Assembly (NCBI GenBank): GCA_050184585.1
Contig: JBFXAF010000016.1
Coordinates: forward strand, 1-61,780
Direction: 5' to 3'
DNA from: JBFXAF01 sp050184585
Lineage (GTDB): Bacteria; Pseudomonadota; Alphaproteobacteria; Rhizobiales; Rhizobiaceae
Length of the DNA: 61,780 nt
The translations under genes and the position numbers were made by a program. This document shows, in pieces, positions 52,823 to 60,335 of the stretch (positions are counted from its first letter, which is position 1; every line of letters starts with the position of its first letter). Under the pieces are notes generated by a model, which was not told the DNA's origin, ran no database searches, and saw only the letters and a program-made list of their open reading frames with translations.

Positions 52823-53389
52823 GTGATCGCTGCCGGGAGGGCGTTTCGATTGGCTGGTGCTGACATCCGTTTTGCTCTTTTCGTCGCGCTGCTGGCGGCC
52901 GCGCCTTCGATGGCCGCCGCCCAGACGGGGCTTCCCGGCGGGGCATCCACGCTCAACGAGACGCATGGTGACTGGCAGGTCGCCTGCGCGACGCCGGAGA
53001 ACGTCGTCCGCTGCACGATTTCGCAGACCCAGGTGACCGGGCAGGACCGCAAACGCCTGCTCGCGGTCGAACTCGCGGCGGCTGAAGGGGGCAAGGCGGC
53101 CAATGGCGCGCTGGTGCTTCCGTTCGGTCTCAGGCTCGACGATGGCGTGCGGCTGGCGATCGACGACAAGGCCGAGCCGCCGGTTCTGCGATTCTCGACC
53201 TGCGTGCCTGCGGGATGCGTCGTGCCGCTCGCCTTCGACGCCGATGCGGTCAAGCGGCTGTCTGCCGGCACGAAGCTCGGCGTCGCCGCGACCGCGAACG
53301 AGGGTGGCCAGGACGTCGCCTTCTCCGTATCCCTGTCAGGGTTCACATCGGCCCTGGCCCGAGCCGCCGAACTGACCCGCGCACAGTAG
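52823..53389 (+). CDS. Invasion-associated locus B (IalB) family protein
   Basis: This protein has up to 188 aa, with a signal peptide ending at M-A-A-A-Q. The mature IalB-like domain has H-G-D-W-Q-V-A-C near its start, C-T-I-S-Q-T-Q and C-V-P-A-G-C, so four Cys are available for disulfides. The GTG at 52823 is 3 bp after the autotransporter stop; an in-frame TTG at 52850 preceded by GGGAGG is an equally plausible start and gives a shorter signal peptide. It is probably co-transcribed with the autotransporter. The family is periplasmic or secreted in alphaproteobacteria, and its biochemical role is unclear. Confidence 0.87.
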   Translation: MIAAGRAFRLAGADIRFALFVALLAAAPSMAAAQTGLPGGASTLNETHGDWQVACATPENVVRCTISQTQVTGQDRKRLLAVELAAAEGGKAANGALVLPFGLRLDDGVRLAIDDKAEPPVLRFSTCVPAGCVVPLAFDADAVKRLSAGTKLGVAATANEGGQDVAFSVSLSGFTSALARAAELTRAQ

Positions 53390-53397
53390 CGCATCCC

Positions 53398-54243
53398 TCA
53401 GGCGTCTGCCCGCATGGTCTGGCGCTGCGTGCCGAGGCCCTCGATGCCGAGTTCGACCGTGTCGCCGGCCTTGAGGAATCGCGGCGGCTTCATGCCCAAG
53501 CCCACGCCGGGCGGCGTGCCCGTCGAGATGATGTCGCCGGGATTGAGGCTCATGAACTGCGACAGGTAGGACACGAGGTGCTTCACCCCGTAGACCATGG
53601 TCTTGGTGGAGCCGTCCTGCATGGTTTTGCCATTGACCTTCAGCCACATCTTCAGGTCCTGCGGGTCCTTGACCTCGTCCTTGGTGACCAGCCACGGGCC
53701 GATGGGCCCGAAGGTGTCGCAGCTCTTGCCCTTGGTCCACTGGCCCTGCCGCTCGGCCTGGAAGGCGCGCTCCGACACGTCATGCGCGACGCAGTAGCCG
53801 GCGACGTAGTCCAGCGCCTCGGCCTCGGTGACGTATTTGGCGGTCCTGCCGATGACGACGCCGAGCTCGACCTCCCAGTCGGTCTTCTTCGAGCCGCGCG
53901 GGATCAGCACATCGTCATCCGGGCCGACGATGGCCGAGGTCGCCTTCATGAAGATGATCGGCTCCGAGGGCACGGTGGCGCCGGTCTCGGCCGCGTGGTC
54001 GGAATAGTTGAGCCCGATGCAGATGAACTTGCCCGTGCCGGCGACGCATGGGCCGATCCGTGGATTTCCACGAACAACCGGCAGCGAGGCCGGGTCGAGC
54101 CTGGCCAGCCGCTTCAGCACCTTCGGGTCGAGCGCCTTGCCGGCGACGTCGTCGATCTCGCCCGACAGGTCGCGGATCCTGCCATCCGCACCCAGCAGAC
54201 CCGGCTTTTCCCTGCCGGGCTTTCCATAACGCAGAAGCTTCAA
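53398..54243 (-). CDS. FAH-family hydrolase (2,4-diketo-3-deoxy-sugar-acid hydrolase type)
   Basis: This 281-aa fumarylacetoacetate hydrolase family protein has I-G-L-N-Y-S-D-H-A (catalytic His region), the acidic metal ligands in W-E-V-E-L-G-V-V-I-G, D-T-F-G-P-I-G-P-W, and S-T-G-T-P-P-G-V-G near the end. It closely follows the pattern of 2,4-diketo-3-deoxy-L-fuconate/L-rhamnonate hydrolases, often mislabelled ureidoglycolate lyase. It is last in a minus-strand operon after an SDR (10 bp upstream), an amidohydrolase and TRAP permeases. That order fits oxidative deoxysugar or sugar-acid breakdown; the exact substrate is inferred. Confidence 0.9.
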   Translation of the reverse strand: MKLLRYGKPGREKPGLLGADGRIRDLSGEIDDVAGKALDPKVLKRLARLDPASLPVVRGNPRIGPCVAGTGKFICIGLNYSDHAAETGATVPSEPIIFMKATSAIVGPDDDVLIPRGSKKTDWEVELGVVIGRTAKYVTEAEALDYVAGYCVAHDVSERAFQAERQGQWTKGKSCDTFGPIGPWLVTKDEVKDPQDLKMWLKVNGKTMQDGSTKTMVYGVKHLVSYLSQFMSLNPGDIISTGTPPGVGLGMKPPRFLKAGDTVELGIEGLGTQRQTMRADA

Positions 54244-54253
54244 GGGGATTCTC

Positions 54254-55042
54254 CTAATAGGTCGCCCGGCCGCCGGAAAGGTCGAAGACGGCGCCGGTGG
54301 TGAAGGAATTCTCGGCCGAAGCGATCCAGCAGATCATCGCCGCCGCCTCGTCGAGTTCGAGGAAGCGCCCGCGCGGAATCTTGGACAGCATGTACTCGAT
54401 ATGCGACGGCGCCTGCTGCATCGCGCCGGGCGTCGCGGCAACCGCCGGCGTCACGCAGTTGACCGCGATGTCCTGGCCGGCGAGTTCCTTGCCGAGGCTC
54501 TTGGTCAGCCCGATCACCGCCGCCTTGGAGGTCGAATAGGCCGAGGCGTTGGGATTGCCTTCCTTGCCCGCGATGGAGGCGATGTTGACGATGCGGCCGT
54601 AGCCCGCCCCCTGCATGACCGGCACGATCCGCTTGCAGCAATTAAACGTGCCGTTGATGTTGGTCTCCATGACGGCGGCCCACTCGTCTTCGGGATAGTC
54701 GACAAGCGTCAAGTTGGGGCCGACAAGTCCGGCATTGTTGATCAGCACGTCGATGCGGCCGAACGCGGCGAGCGTGCTCTCAGTCCCTGCCGCGACGGCG
54801 GCCGGGGAGGTGATGTCGACCGTCGCCCCGTGGAGCTGGCGGTCGCCGAAACGGTCAGCAAGCTGCTTGACCGCGCCCGCCAGCACGTCGGCATTGCGGT
54901 CCCACAGCGCCACCTTGCAGCCGGAGACGAGCAGGCGTTCCGCGACGGCGAAGCCGATGCCCTGACCGCCGCCGGTGACGATCGCGGCCTGCCCGTTGAA
55001 GTCGAGCCCGTTGACGGCCCGTTTGTCCGTTTTCCCCGCCAT
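54254..55042 (-). CDS. Short-chain dehydrogenase (2-keto-3-deoxy-sugar-acid dehydrogenase-like)
   Basis: This 262-aa SDR has T-G-G-G-Q-G-I-G-F for NAD(P) binding, N-N-A-G, Ser in N-I-A-S-I-A-G and Y-S-T-S-K. The C-terminal D-L-S-G-G-R-A-T-Y is typical. The ATG at 55042 follows GAGGAAAGG. Between an amidohydrolase and an FAH hydrolase it probably oxidises the 2-keto-3-deoxy acid to the 2,4-diketo form that the FAH enzyme splits. No aldonate dehydratase, needed in between, is present in the window. Confidence 0.9.
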   Translation of the reverse strand: MAGKTDKRAVNGLDFNGQAAIVTGGGQGIGFAVAERLLVSGCKVALWDRNADVLAGAVKQLADRFGDRQLHGATVDITSPAAVAAGTESTLAAFGRIDVLINNAGLVGPNLTLVDYPEDEWAAVMETNINGTFNCCKRIVPVMQGAGYGRIVNIASIAGKEGNPNASAYSTSKAAVIGLTKSLGKELAGQDIAVNCVTPAVAATPGAMQQAPSHIEYMLSKIPRGRFLELDEAAAMICWIASAENSFTTGAVFDLSGGRATY

Positions 55043-55110
55043 GAAACGCCTTTCCTCTGACGGCGGCGATGGCCGCCATATTCCCAAAAAAATGCCCGGA
55101 CGGGGTCGGC

Positions 55111-55995
55111 TCAGCCGAGCCGGTAGACCCTGTTCGCCGTGCCGTAGAAGATTTCGTGGCGGTCGACGTCCGAAACCTCGCCAACGGCCTTCACCACATT
55201 GTCGAAATAGGTCGCGTAGGTGGTCCACAGCTTCTCGATCGGGAAGTTTGACCCGTACATGCAGCGGTTGGCGCCGAAGAGTTCTATGGAGACCGGGATC
55301 ATCGGCGCCATCAGTTCCGGCGAAGAGCGGTGGTCGAACGTGCCGAGCCCGGTGAACTTCACATAGACGTTCGGGCACTTGGCCAGCGCCGCCATGCCGT
55401 CGCGCCAGACGGCGATCGACTGGTCGTCACGCGCGTCGAGCATGCCTGCGTGGTTGAGCACGAAGCTGGTGCCCGAGAACTCGTTGAGCATGTCCACCGC
55501 ACCCGCAAGCTGGCTGGGGAACAGTTGCAGGTCGAAGGAGAAGCCGCGGTCGGCGAGATGACGCATGCCGCGCCGCCAGTCCTTCTGATCGTACACGTCG
55601 GGCGCATCGATATAGGACCATTTCGGATTCTTATGCCAGTGGAGGTGCTGACGAACGCCCTTGACGCGCGGGATCTTCACATAGGCGTCGAGGAGCTTCT
55701 CGACGTCCGGCAAGCGCAGGTCGGCGTTGGCGACGACGGCGTTGGGCATGCCCGCGGCGTCGCCGGTGTCGCTCACCCACCTGGCCTCCTCGACGGAGCG
55801 GCCATAGTCCCAGTTGGCCTGGAGATAGACCGACTTCACCACGTTGGCGGGAGCAACGTCGGCCTTGAACTCCTCGATCGGGTAGTCGCGCTTCAGCGCC
55901 GTGTAGTCACCGAAGATACGCGGCTTGTTCCCGGCCATCCAGGGCAGGTCTGCCTTGCGCCAGATATGGTGGTGTGAATCGATCACCTTGAGCAT
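55111..55995 (-). CDS. Amidohydrolase-family lactonase of the TRAP operon
   Basis: This 294-aa COG3618-type amidohydrolase has I-D-S-H-H-H-I-W-R at the N-terminus (HxH), H-W-H-K-N-P near residue 130, V-L-N-H-A-G in the central strand, and C-M-Y-G-S-N-F-P in the place of the usual G-S-D-W-P, so the catalytic Asp of that motif is Asn. That change is notable: the protein at 12493 keeps the Asp. It is preceded by TRAP permeases and followed by the SDR and FAH genes. Lactone opening is likely by family, but the Asn raises doubt about the mechanism. Confidence 0.87.
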   Translation of the reverse strand: MLKVIDSHHHIWRKADLPWMAGNKPRIFGDYTALKRDYPIEEFKADVAPANVVKSVYLQANWDYGRSVEEARWVSDTGDAAGMPNAVVANADLRLPDVEKLLDAYVKIPRVKGVRQHLHWHKNPKWSYIDAPDVYDQKDWRRGMRHLADRGFSFDLQLFPSQLAGAVDMLNEFSGTSFVLNHAGMLDARDDQSIAVWRDGMAALAKCPNVYVKFTGLGTFDHRSSPELMAPMIPVSIELFGANRCMYGSNFPIEKLWTTYATYFDNVVKAVGEVSDVDRHEIFYGTANRVYRLG

Positions 55996-56021
55996 CGTCT
56001 TCTCCTTGGGGGGATTTCTTG

Positions 56022-56052
56022 GCCCGGCCGGACACCTGACGTCCGGCCGGGC
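56022..56052 (-). promoter_or_regulatory. Strong GC hairpin between TRAP permease and amidohydrolase genes
   Basis: A perfect 12-bp stem, GCCCGGCCGGAC and GTCCGGCCGGGC, has a 7-nt loop and no T-run on either side. It lies in the 78-bp gap of the minus-strand operon. It may protect the permease message or reduce read-through into the enzyme genes. Confidence 0.6.
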
Positions 56053-56073
56053 GGCGATCTTGGGAGGACCGCT

Positions 56074-57348
56074 TCATCTCACTGCGAACAGGCTGATCTC
56101 CGGCACGAAGGTGAACAGAAGAAGCATGGCGATGAGTGCGCCGAGGAACGGCATCACTCCGCGTGCGACGACGCCCACCGGAATGCGCGCGACCGAACTC
56201 AGCACGAACAGGTTCAACCCGATCGGCGGCGTCACGGCGCCGATCTCGATGTTGATGACCAGCACGATGGCGAAATGGATGGGGTCCACTCCCACCGCCA
56301 ACACCGAGGGCAGGATCAGCGGCGTGATCACTGTGGTGATCGTGAAGCCGTCGAGGAAACAGCCCAGCACGAGCAGAAGGAGGTTGATCAGGATCAGGAA
56401 CTGCCACCAGGTCAGTTCGTAGTATTCGAGCAGCGAGACGATGGTGCGCGGGAGGCCCGCGAGCGTGCAGACATGGCCGACGAAGATGGCTCCCGACACG
56501 ATGAACATGATCGACGCCGTGGACTTCGCGCTCTCCGAGAAGACGAGCGCCAGTTCGGTGACGCCGACGTTGCGGAAGAGGAACAGGACCAGCGCGACGG
56601 CGTACACGCAGGCGACCGCCGCGGCTTCGGTCGGCGTGAACAGGCCGGCGAAAATGCCGCCGAGGATGATGACGGGAATGCCCAGGGCGGGAATCGCCTT
56701 GAGGAAATGCCTGAACACCACGCCACGTTCAAGCGGCTGCATGTTCGGATCGACCGGGTAGCGCCGGCGCGCGACGTACCAGGTCGTCAGCGTGAGCGCT
56801 CCGGCCGTCATCAGACCCGGTACGACCGCCGCCAGGAACAGGTCGCCGACCGACGTGTGCGACAGCGCGCCGTAGAGGACGAGGGAGACGCTGGGGGGGA
56901 TCAGGATCGCCAGCGTTCCGCCGGCCGCGAGCAATCCGGCGACGAACCCCGCCCCATAGCCGAGGCGGGTCAGCTCGTGCATCATCGTCTTGGCCAGCGC
57001 CGCGGCGGCGGCGACCGACGATCCCGTCATCGCCCCGAACGCGGCGCAGCCCAGGCTGGAGCCGATCGCGGCGCCGCCCGGCAGCCGCCGCGTCACGCTC
57101 TGGATCAGGCCGAACATCGGCGTCGCGATGCCGCCGCGCACGATGATGTTGCCGGCGAGGATGAAGAAGGGGATGGCGAGCAGCACGAAGCTGTCGAGCG
57201 TCGAATAGAGCGACTGCGCCACCTGCGTCAGCGACGACAGATTGAAGACGAAGACCGCGAACAGGCCGGTGAACCACAGGGCGAATCCGATCGGCACGCC
57301 GATGAAGAGGAACACCAGCATCATCGCGAGAATCTGCAGCGCGACCAT
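56074..57348 (-). CDS. TRAP transporter large permease (DctM type)
   Basis: This 424-aa protein has about twelve hydrophobic segments. It begins F-L-F-I-G-V-P-I-G-F-A-L and contains G-S-S-V-A-A-A-A-A-L-A-K-T-M and I-P-P-S-V-S-L-V-L-Y-G, matching DctM. It uses the ion gradient to import an organic acid delivered by the binding protein. It starts 1 bp after the stop of the small permease. The likely binding protein is the separate gene at 60336. Confidence 0.94.
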   Translation of the reverse strand: MVALQILAMMLVFLFIGVPIGFALWFTGLFAVFVFNLSSLTQVAQSLYSTLDSFVLLAIPFFILAGNIIVRGGIATPMFGLIQSVTRRLPGGAAIGSSLGCAAFGAMTGSSVAAAAALAKTMMHELTRLGYGAGFVAGLLAAGGTLAILIPPSVSLVLYGALSHTSVGDLFLAAVVPGLMTAGALTLTTWYVARRRYPVDPNMQPLERGVVFRHFLKAIPALGIPVIILGGIFAGLFTPTEAAAVACVYAVALVLFLFRNVGVTELALVFSESAKSTASIMFIVSGAIFVGHVCTLAGLPRTIVSLLEYYELTWWQFLILINLLLLVLGCFLDGFTITTVITPLILPSVLAVGVDPIHFAIVLVINIEIGAVTPPIGLNLFVLSSVARIPVGVVARGVMPFLGALIAMLLLFTFVPEISLFAVR

Positions 57349-57349
57349 C

Positions 57350-57859
57350 TCAGCCCTCCCGCTGCAGGGCGGGTTCGGACGCCGCCTTGTGGCCGTAGCC
57401 GGCGATCCTCATCGCGATGCGGACCGACATGATCGCAAAGGAAACCGGGATGCACGATTGGGCGACCCACACCGGCAGCGCAAAGCCCGAATGGGCGAAG
57501 GAGAGCCCGATCGCCGCCGTATCCCGCACGAGCCTCAGGCCAAGCCAGACCGCCATGAGCGCGAAGGCCAGGCAGGCGATGTCGATCAGCAGCCGAACAA
57601 CCCGCTGGATGTTCGACGGCAGGGCGTCAAGGACGAACTCCACCCGGATATGCCGATCTTCCGCCGCCACCGCAGCCGCGCCGAAATAGACCATGACGAC
57701 GAGCAGCACGCGCGAAAGGTCCTCGCTCCAGGTCAGGCTCGTGTTGAAGACCCATCGGGCGACCATCTCCTGGGCGAAGACCCAGAGCGCGGCGGCCATC
57801 GCCAGTCCCGCGACCAGCCCGTCGATGTTGCGGCCAAGCCAAGTGATGTAGCGGTGCAT
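57350..57859 (-). CDS. TRAP transporter small permease (DctQ type)
   Basis: This 169-aa protein has four predicted membrane segments, with W-S-E-D-L-S-R-V-L-L-V near residue 50 and E-D-R-H-I-R-V-E, the DctQ hallmark. The ATG at 57859 follows GGGGAGGAAC, a strong ribosome site, so the longer in-frame start at 57916 was not used. It leads the operon small permease, large permease, amidohydrolase, SDR, FAH. Confidence 0.92.
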   Translation of the reverse strand: MHRYITWLGRNIDGLVAGLAMAAALWVFAQEMVARWVFNTSLTWSEDLSRVLLVVMVYFGAAAVAAEDRHIRVEFVLDALPSNIQRVVRLLIDIACLAFALMAVWLGLRLVRDTAAIGLSFAHSGFALPVWVAQSCIPVSFAIMSVRIAMRIAGYGHKAASEPALQREG

Positions 57860-57920
57860 GTTCCTCCCCACCCGCGCCGGCCTCCACCGACGCTGCATGT
57901 GATGACAGCCGACCATATCG

Positions 57921-57955
57921 AAACCAATACGTCAAGCTTCAAACCAAGATGTCAA
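57921..57955. promoter_or_regulatory. 20-bp phased direct repeats upstream of the TRAP operon
   Basis: AAACCAATACGTCAA (57921-57935) and AAACCAAGATGTCAA (57941-57955) match at 13 of 15 positions and are offset by exactly 20 bp, about two helical turns. On the minus strand the second repeat contains TTGACA, a consensus -35, about 95 bp before the small permease ATG. Each repeat contains ACCAA, the half site of the GntR-type dyads further along. Confidence 0.5.
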
Positions 57956-58198
57956 ATGAGCCACCGGCGCGCAACCAAAAGACGCCAGGCGGCGTCCCCG
58001 GTTTGACTGAATTTCGAGTGGCCAGCCTCGACAGGCGTTCACCGATATCGCGGCCTGGAATCGGAATGATAAAAATTATGTATATATTGCAGTATGATAG
58101 GCCGTTATCGCCTTGTGGTCAACATGACGCCGGCACGTCTCCCGCAGCGGACGCCGCCAGGTGGATGATTCGCGAACGGGTTCACGTAAGTCAAAATA

Positions 58199-58210
58199 TT
58201 GGTTGACCAA
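58199..58210. promoter_or_regulatory. Putative GntR operator upstream of FAH gene
   Basis: The sequence TTGGTTGACCAA is an inverted repeat (TTGGT/ACCAA) with a 2-bp centre. TGGT-Nx-ACCA is the general form of operators for FadR-type GntR regulators. The same half sites occur before the GntR gene and the TRAP binding-protein gene. Confidence 0.55.
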
Positions 58211-58329
58211 GGATGTGTTTTTTGGTCATCAATGGTTCCGCCAGCGTGGCTGCGGCTTCTCTTCCGTGAGCGGGCGAGGCGGTCGGGCGCCGGAGATACA
58301 ACCAATCCATCGAGTGGAGGCAGAGGGCA

Positions 58330-59286
58330 ATGAAGGTCGTCAACGTCATGAAAAGGGGTGGCGGTCTCCGCCTCGGCTTCCAGAAGGGCGATTCGATCAT
58401 CGATGCGCTGGCGGCCGCCCGGGCGCTGGGCGTCGGCCGTCCGGCATGGTTCAAGGACACGATCAGCTTCATCAGTTCGGGCGACGAGGGCCTCGCGGCG
58501 GCAAGGAAGATCGTGTCCTCCGCGCCGAAGACGGCGATGACGAAGCGCTCGGCGGTCAAGCTCGGGGCGCCCATCATCCCGTCGACCATCCTCGGCAGCG
58601 GCTCGAACTACATCGAGCACAACCAGGAGAAGGCCAACCTGCCGATCAGCGGCAAGGAGGTGGAGTTCTTCGTGATGACCGGCGACTGCGTGATCGGAAC
58701 CGACGAGCCGATCGTCTACGAACCGAAGCTGACGAAGAAGCTGGACGTGGAAACCGAGCTTGCGATCGTGCTCGGCAAGCCGGGACGCCATATCCCCAAG
58801 GAGAAGGCGCTGGAGCATGTGTTCGGCTACACGGTCGTCAACGACGTGTCGGCGCGCGACCTGCAAGTGCGCAAGTCGCCCGAAGGCTTCGTCTGGTATG
58901 AGACCGGCCGCGGCAAGTCGTTCGACACGTCCGCTCCGCTCGGCCCCTGCATCGTGACGGCCGACGAGATCGGCGACCCGCAGACCCTCGACCTGAAGAC
59001 CCGCGTCAACGGCGAACTGCGTCAGAGCACCAATACCCGCAACATGATCTTCACCTGCGCGGACATCATCCATCACTTCTCGATCAGCTTCACGCTGAGG
59101 CCGGGCATGATCATCCTCACCGGCACGCCAGGCGGCACGGCCTGGTCGGCCGATCCCGAACTCGGCGGCAAGTGGGGCAACTATCCCGGCCTCGTGCGCG
59201 CCGACAGGTACTGCCTGCCGGGTGACGTCGTGGAGAGCGAAGTCGAGAAGATCGGCATCCTGCGCAACGAGATCGTCCATGCCTGA
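58330..59286 (+). CDS. FAH-family hydrolase, divergent from the TRAP operon
   Basis: This 318-aa protein has a typical FAH C-terminal domain: Y-I-E-H-N-Q-E (His region), E-T-E-L-A-I-V-L-G with acidic metal ligands, V-N-D-V-S-A-R-D-L-Q, D-T-S-A-P-L-G-P, and L-T-G-T-P-G-G-T-A. It is only distantly related to the FAH protein at 53398. An extra N-terminal domain of about 80 residues is present. The ATG follows GAGGCAGAGGG. Members hydrolyse or decarboxylate diketo or hydroxymuconate-like acids. It is probably co-regulated with the TRAP system by the GntR protein. Confidence 0.9.
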   Translation: MKVVNVMKRGGGLRLGFQKGDSIIDALAAARALGVGRPAWFKDTISFISSGDEGLAAARKIVSSAPKTAMTKRSAVKLGAPIIPSTILGSGSNYIEHNQEKANLPISGKEVEFFVMTGDCVIGTDEPIVYEPKLTKKLDVETELAIVLGKPGRHIPKEKALEHVFGYTVVNDVSARDLQVRKSPEGFVWYETGRGKSFDTSAPLGPCIVTADEIGDPQTLDLKTRVNGELRQSTNTRNMIFTCADIIHHFSISFTLRPGMIILTGTPGGTAWSADPELGGKWGNYPGLVRADRYCLPGDVVESEVEKIGILRNEIVHA

Positions 59287-59292
59287 ACGGTG

Positions 59293-59338
59293 GCGCCGGG
59301 CGGCATCCGCTTTCCCGACAAGGGAAGCCGCCCGGCGC
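59293..59338 (+). terminator. Long hairpin after FAH gene
   Basis: A 12-bp outer stem, GCGCCGGGCGGC and GCCGCCCGGCGC, encloses an inner TTTCCC/GGGAA pair. It lies 7 bp after the FAH stop. No T-run follows, so it may be a Rho-linked or stabilising structure and not a classic intrinsic terminator. Confidence 0.55.
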
Positions 59339-59447
59339 ATCCCGGCCCCCGCAGGTTGGCGCCGTAAGGTTCCCGCGCTCCGGCCAAAGCATAGCCGAAG
59401 GCTGTATTGCGGCCTCCGCAGCTTGCACGTAGAGATTCGCGTACTAG

Positions 59448-59463
59448 ATTGGTTCAGACCAAT
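59448..59463. promoter_or_regulatory. Putative GntR operator at its own gene
   Basis: The sequence ATTGGTTCAGACCAAT has perfect 6-bp arms around a 4-bp centre. It ends immediately before GGGAG, the ribosome site of the GntR gene, so a bound repressor would block its own transcription or translation start region. Confidence 0.65.
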
Positions 59464-59474
59464 GGGAGCGAATC

Positions 59475-60191
59475 GTGCCACGAGGCAATGGTAACGACGT
59501 CGTCGAGGCGCTGACCGCGGAGATCACGCAATTGATCGAATCGGGTCAGTTGCGGGCGGGAGACCGCCTTCCGACCGAGCGTGATCTGGCCGGTCGATAC
59601 CAGGCATCGCGCGCCGTCGTGCGGCGGGCGCTGGAATCGCTCGAAAGGAACGGTCGGATCATCCGGCACGTCGGCCGCGGCACCTTCGTCGCCGATCCCG
59701 CGCCGCGAGGCGCCAAGCCGCTCGTCGCCTCGCCGACCTCGTCATCCGGGCGGTACGACGTCAGCCCGGCGGATCTCGCGGTGGCGCGGACGCTGTTCGA
59801 GCCCGTTTTCACCGAATACGCGGCGATCCATGCGACGATGGCCGATCTGGAGCGGATAAGGGACTATCTGCTGAAGAGCGAGGACGCGCCGGACTCAGCC
59901 GGATTCGACTATTGGGACCGCGAGATGCACACGGCGATCGCCGCCGCGGCCCACAACTCCTTCATCATGCTGATCATGGATGCGGTGAACGAGATCCGCA
60001 GCTCGGCCGAATGGGGCAAGATCTCCGTGGTGACCGCCACCGAGGCTCGCCGGCAAATCCACTCCCGAGACCACAGGGCCATCGTCGAAGCCCTTTTCGC
60101 CCGCGATGCGACCGCCGCGCGCGAAGCCATGCAGCGCCATCTCGACAACGTGACGAGACTGATGCGCGGCGGGTCCGTCTCCGTCACATGA
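59475..60191 (+). CDS. GntR-family transcriptional regulator, FadR (FCD) subfamily
   Basis: This 238-aa protein has a winged helix at residues 8-75 (L-P-T-E-R-D-L-A-G-R-Y-Q-A-S-R and G-R-G-T-F-V-A) and an all-helical FCD ligand domain at about 95-230. The FCD domain carries metal-binding-type residues in D-R-E-M-H-T-A-I-A and S-R-D-H-R-A-I-V-E-A. The GTG at 59475 has GGGAG 6 nt upstream. Such regulators sense sugar acids or other organic acids. Dyads of the expected TGGT/ACCA type lie at its own promoter and at both flanking transport/enzyme genes, so it likely represses this cluster. Confidence 0.93.
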   Translation: MPRGNGNDVVEALTAEITQLIESGQLRAGDRLPTERDLAGRYQASRAVVRRALESLERNGRIIRHVGRGTFVADPAPRGAKPLVASPTSSSGRYDVSPADLAVARTLFEPVFTEYAAIHATMADLERIRDYLLKSEDAPDSAGFDYWDREMHTAIAAAAHNSFIMLIMDAVNEIRSSAEWGKISVVTATEARRQIHSRDHRAIVEALFARDATAAREAMQRHLDNVTRLMRGGSVSVT

Positions 60192-60229
60192 TCTAGGCCG
60201 TTCCGGGCCGAAAATGCAATTGACCGTTG

Positions 60230-60297
60230 ACCAATTGGTTGCGGTATGGTTGCTTGCCTTCGCAATCAGCGCAACCATTGTTCGGAATGGTTCACCA
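60230..60297. promoter_or_regulatory. TRAP binding-protein promoter with two GntR-type dyads
   Basis: ACCAATTGGT (60230-60239) is a perfect 10-bp palindrome, and TGGTTCACCA (60288-60297) has TGGT/ACCA arms with a 2-bp centre. TTGACC at 60220 and TATGGT at 60245 are possible promoter elements with a long spacer. The region lies 40-100 bp before the start of the TRAP binding-protein gene. Confidence 0.55.
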
Positions 60298-60335
60298 ATC
60301 GCCGAACCAAAGGCAAGCCAAGGGAGGATCTAGAG

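Larger units (their letters stand above)
57860..58329. promoter_or_regulatory. Divergent regulatory region between TRAP operon and FAH gene
   Basis: These 470 bp contain no supported gene and are AT-richer than average, with a marked AAAAATTATGTATATATTGC stretch near 58070-58090. They include the direct repeats at 57921-57955 and the TTGGTTGACCAA dyad at 58199-58210, followed by a related half site (TTGGTCAT, 58222-58229). They should hold promoters for both divergent units. Confidence 0.6.
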
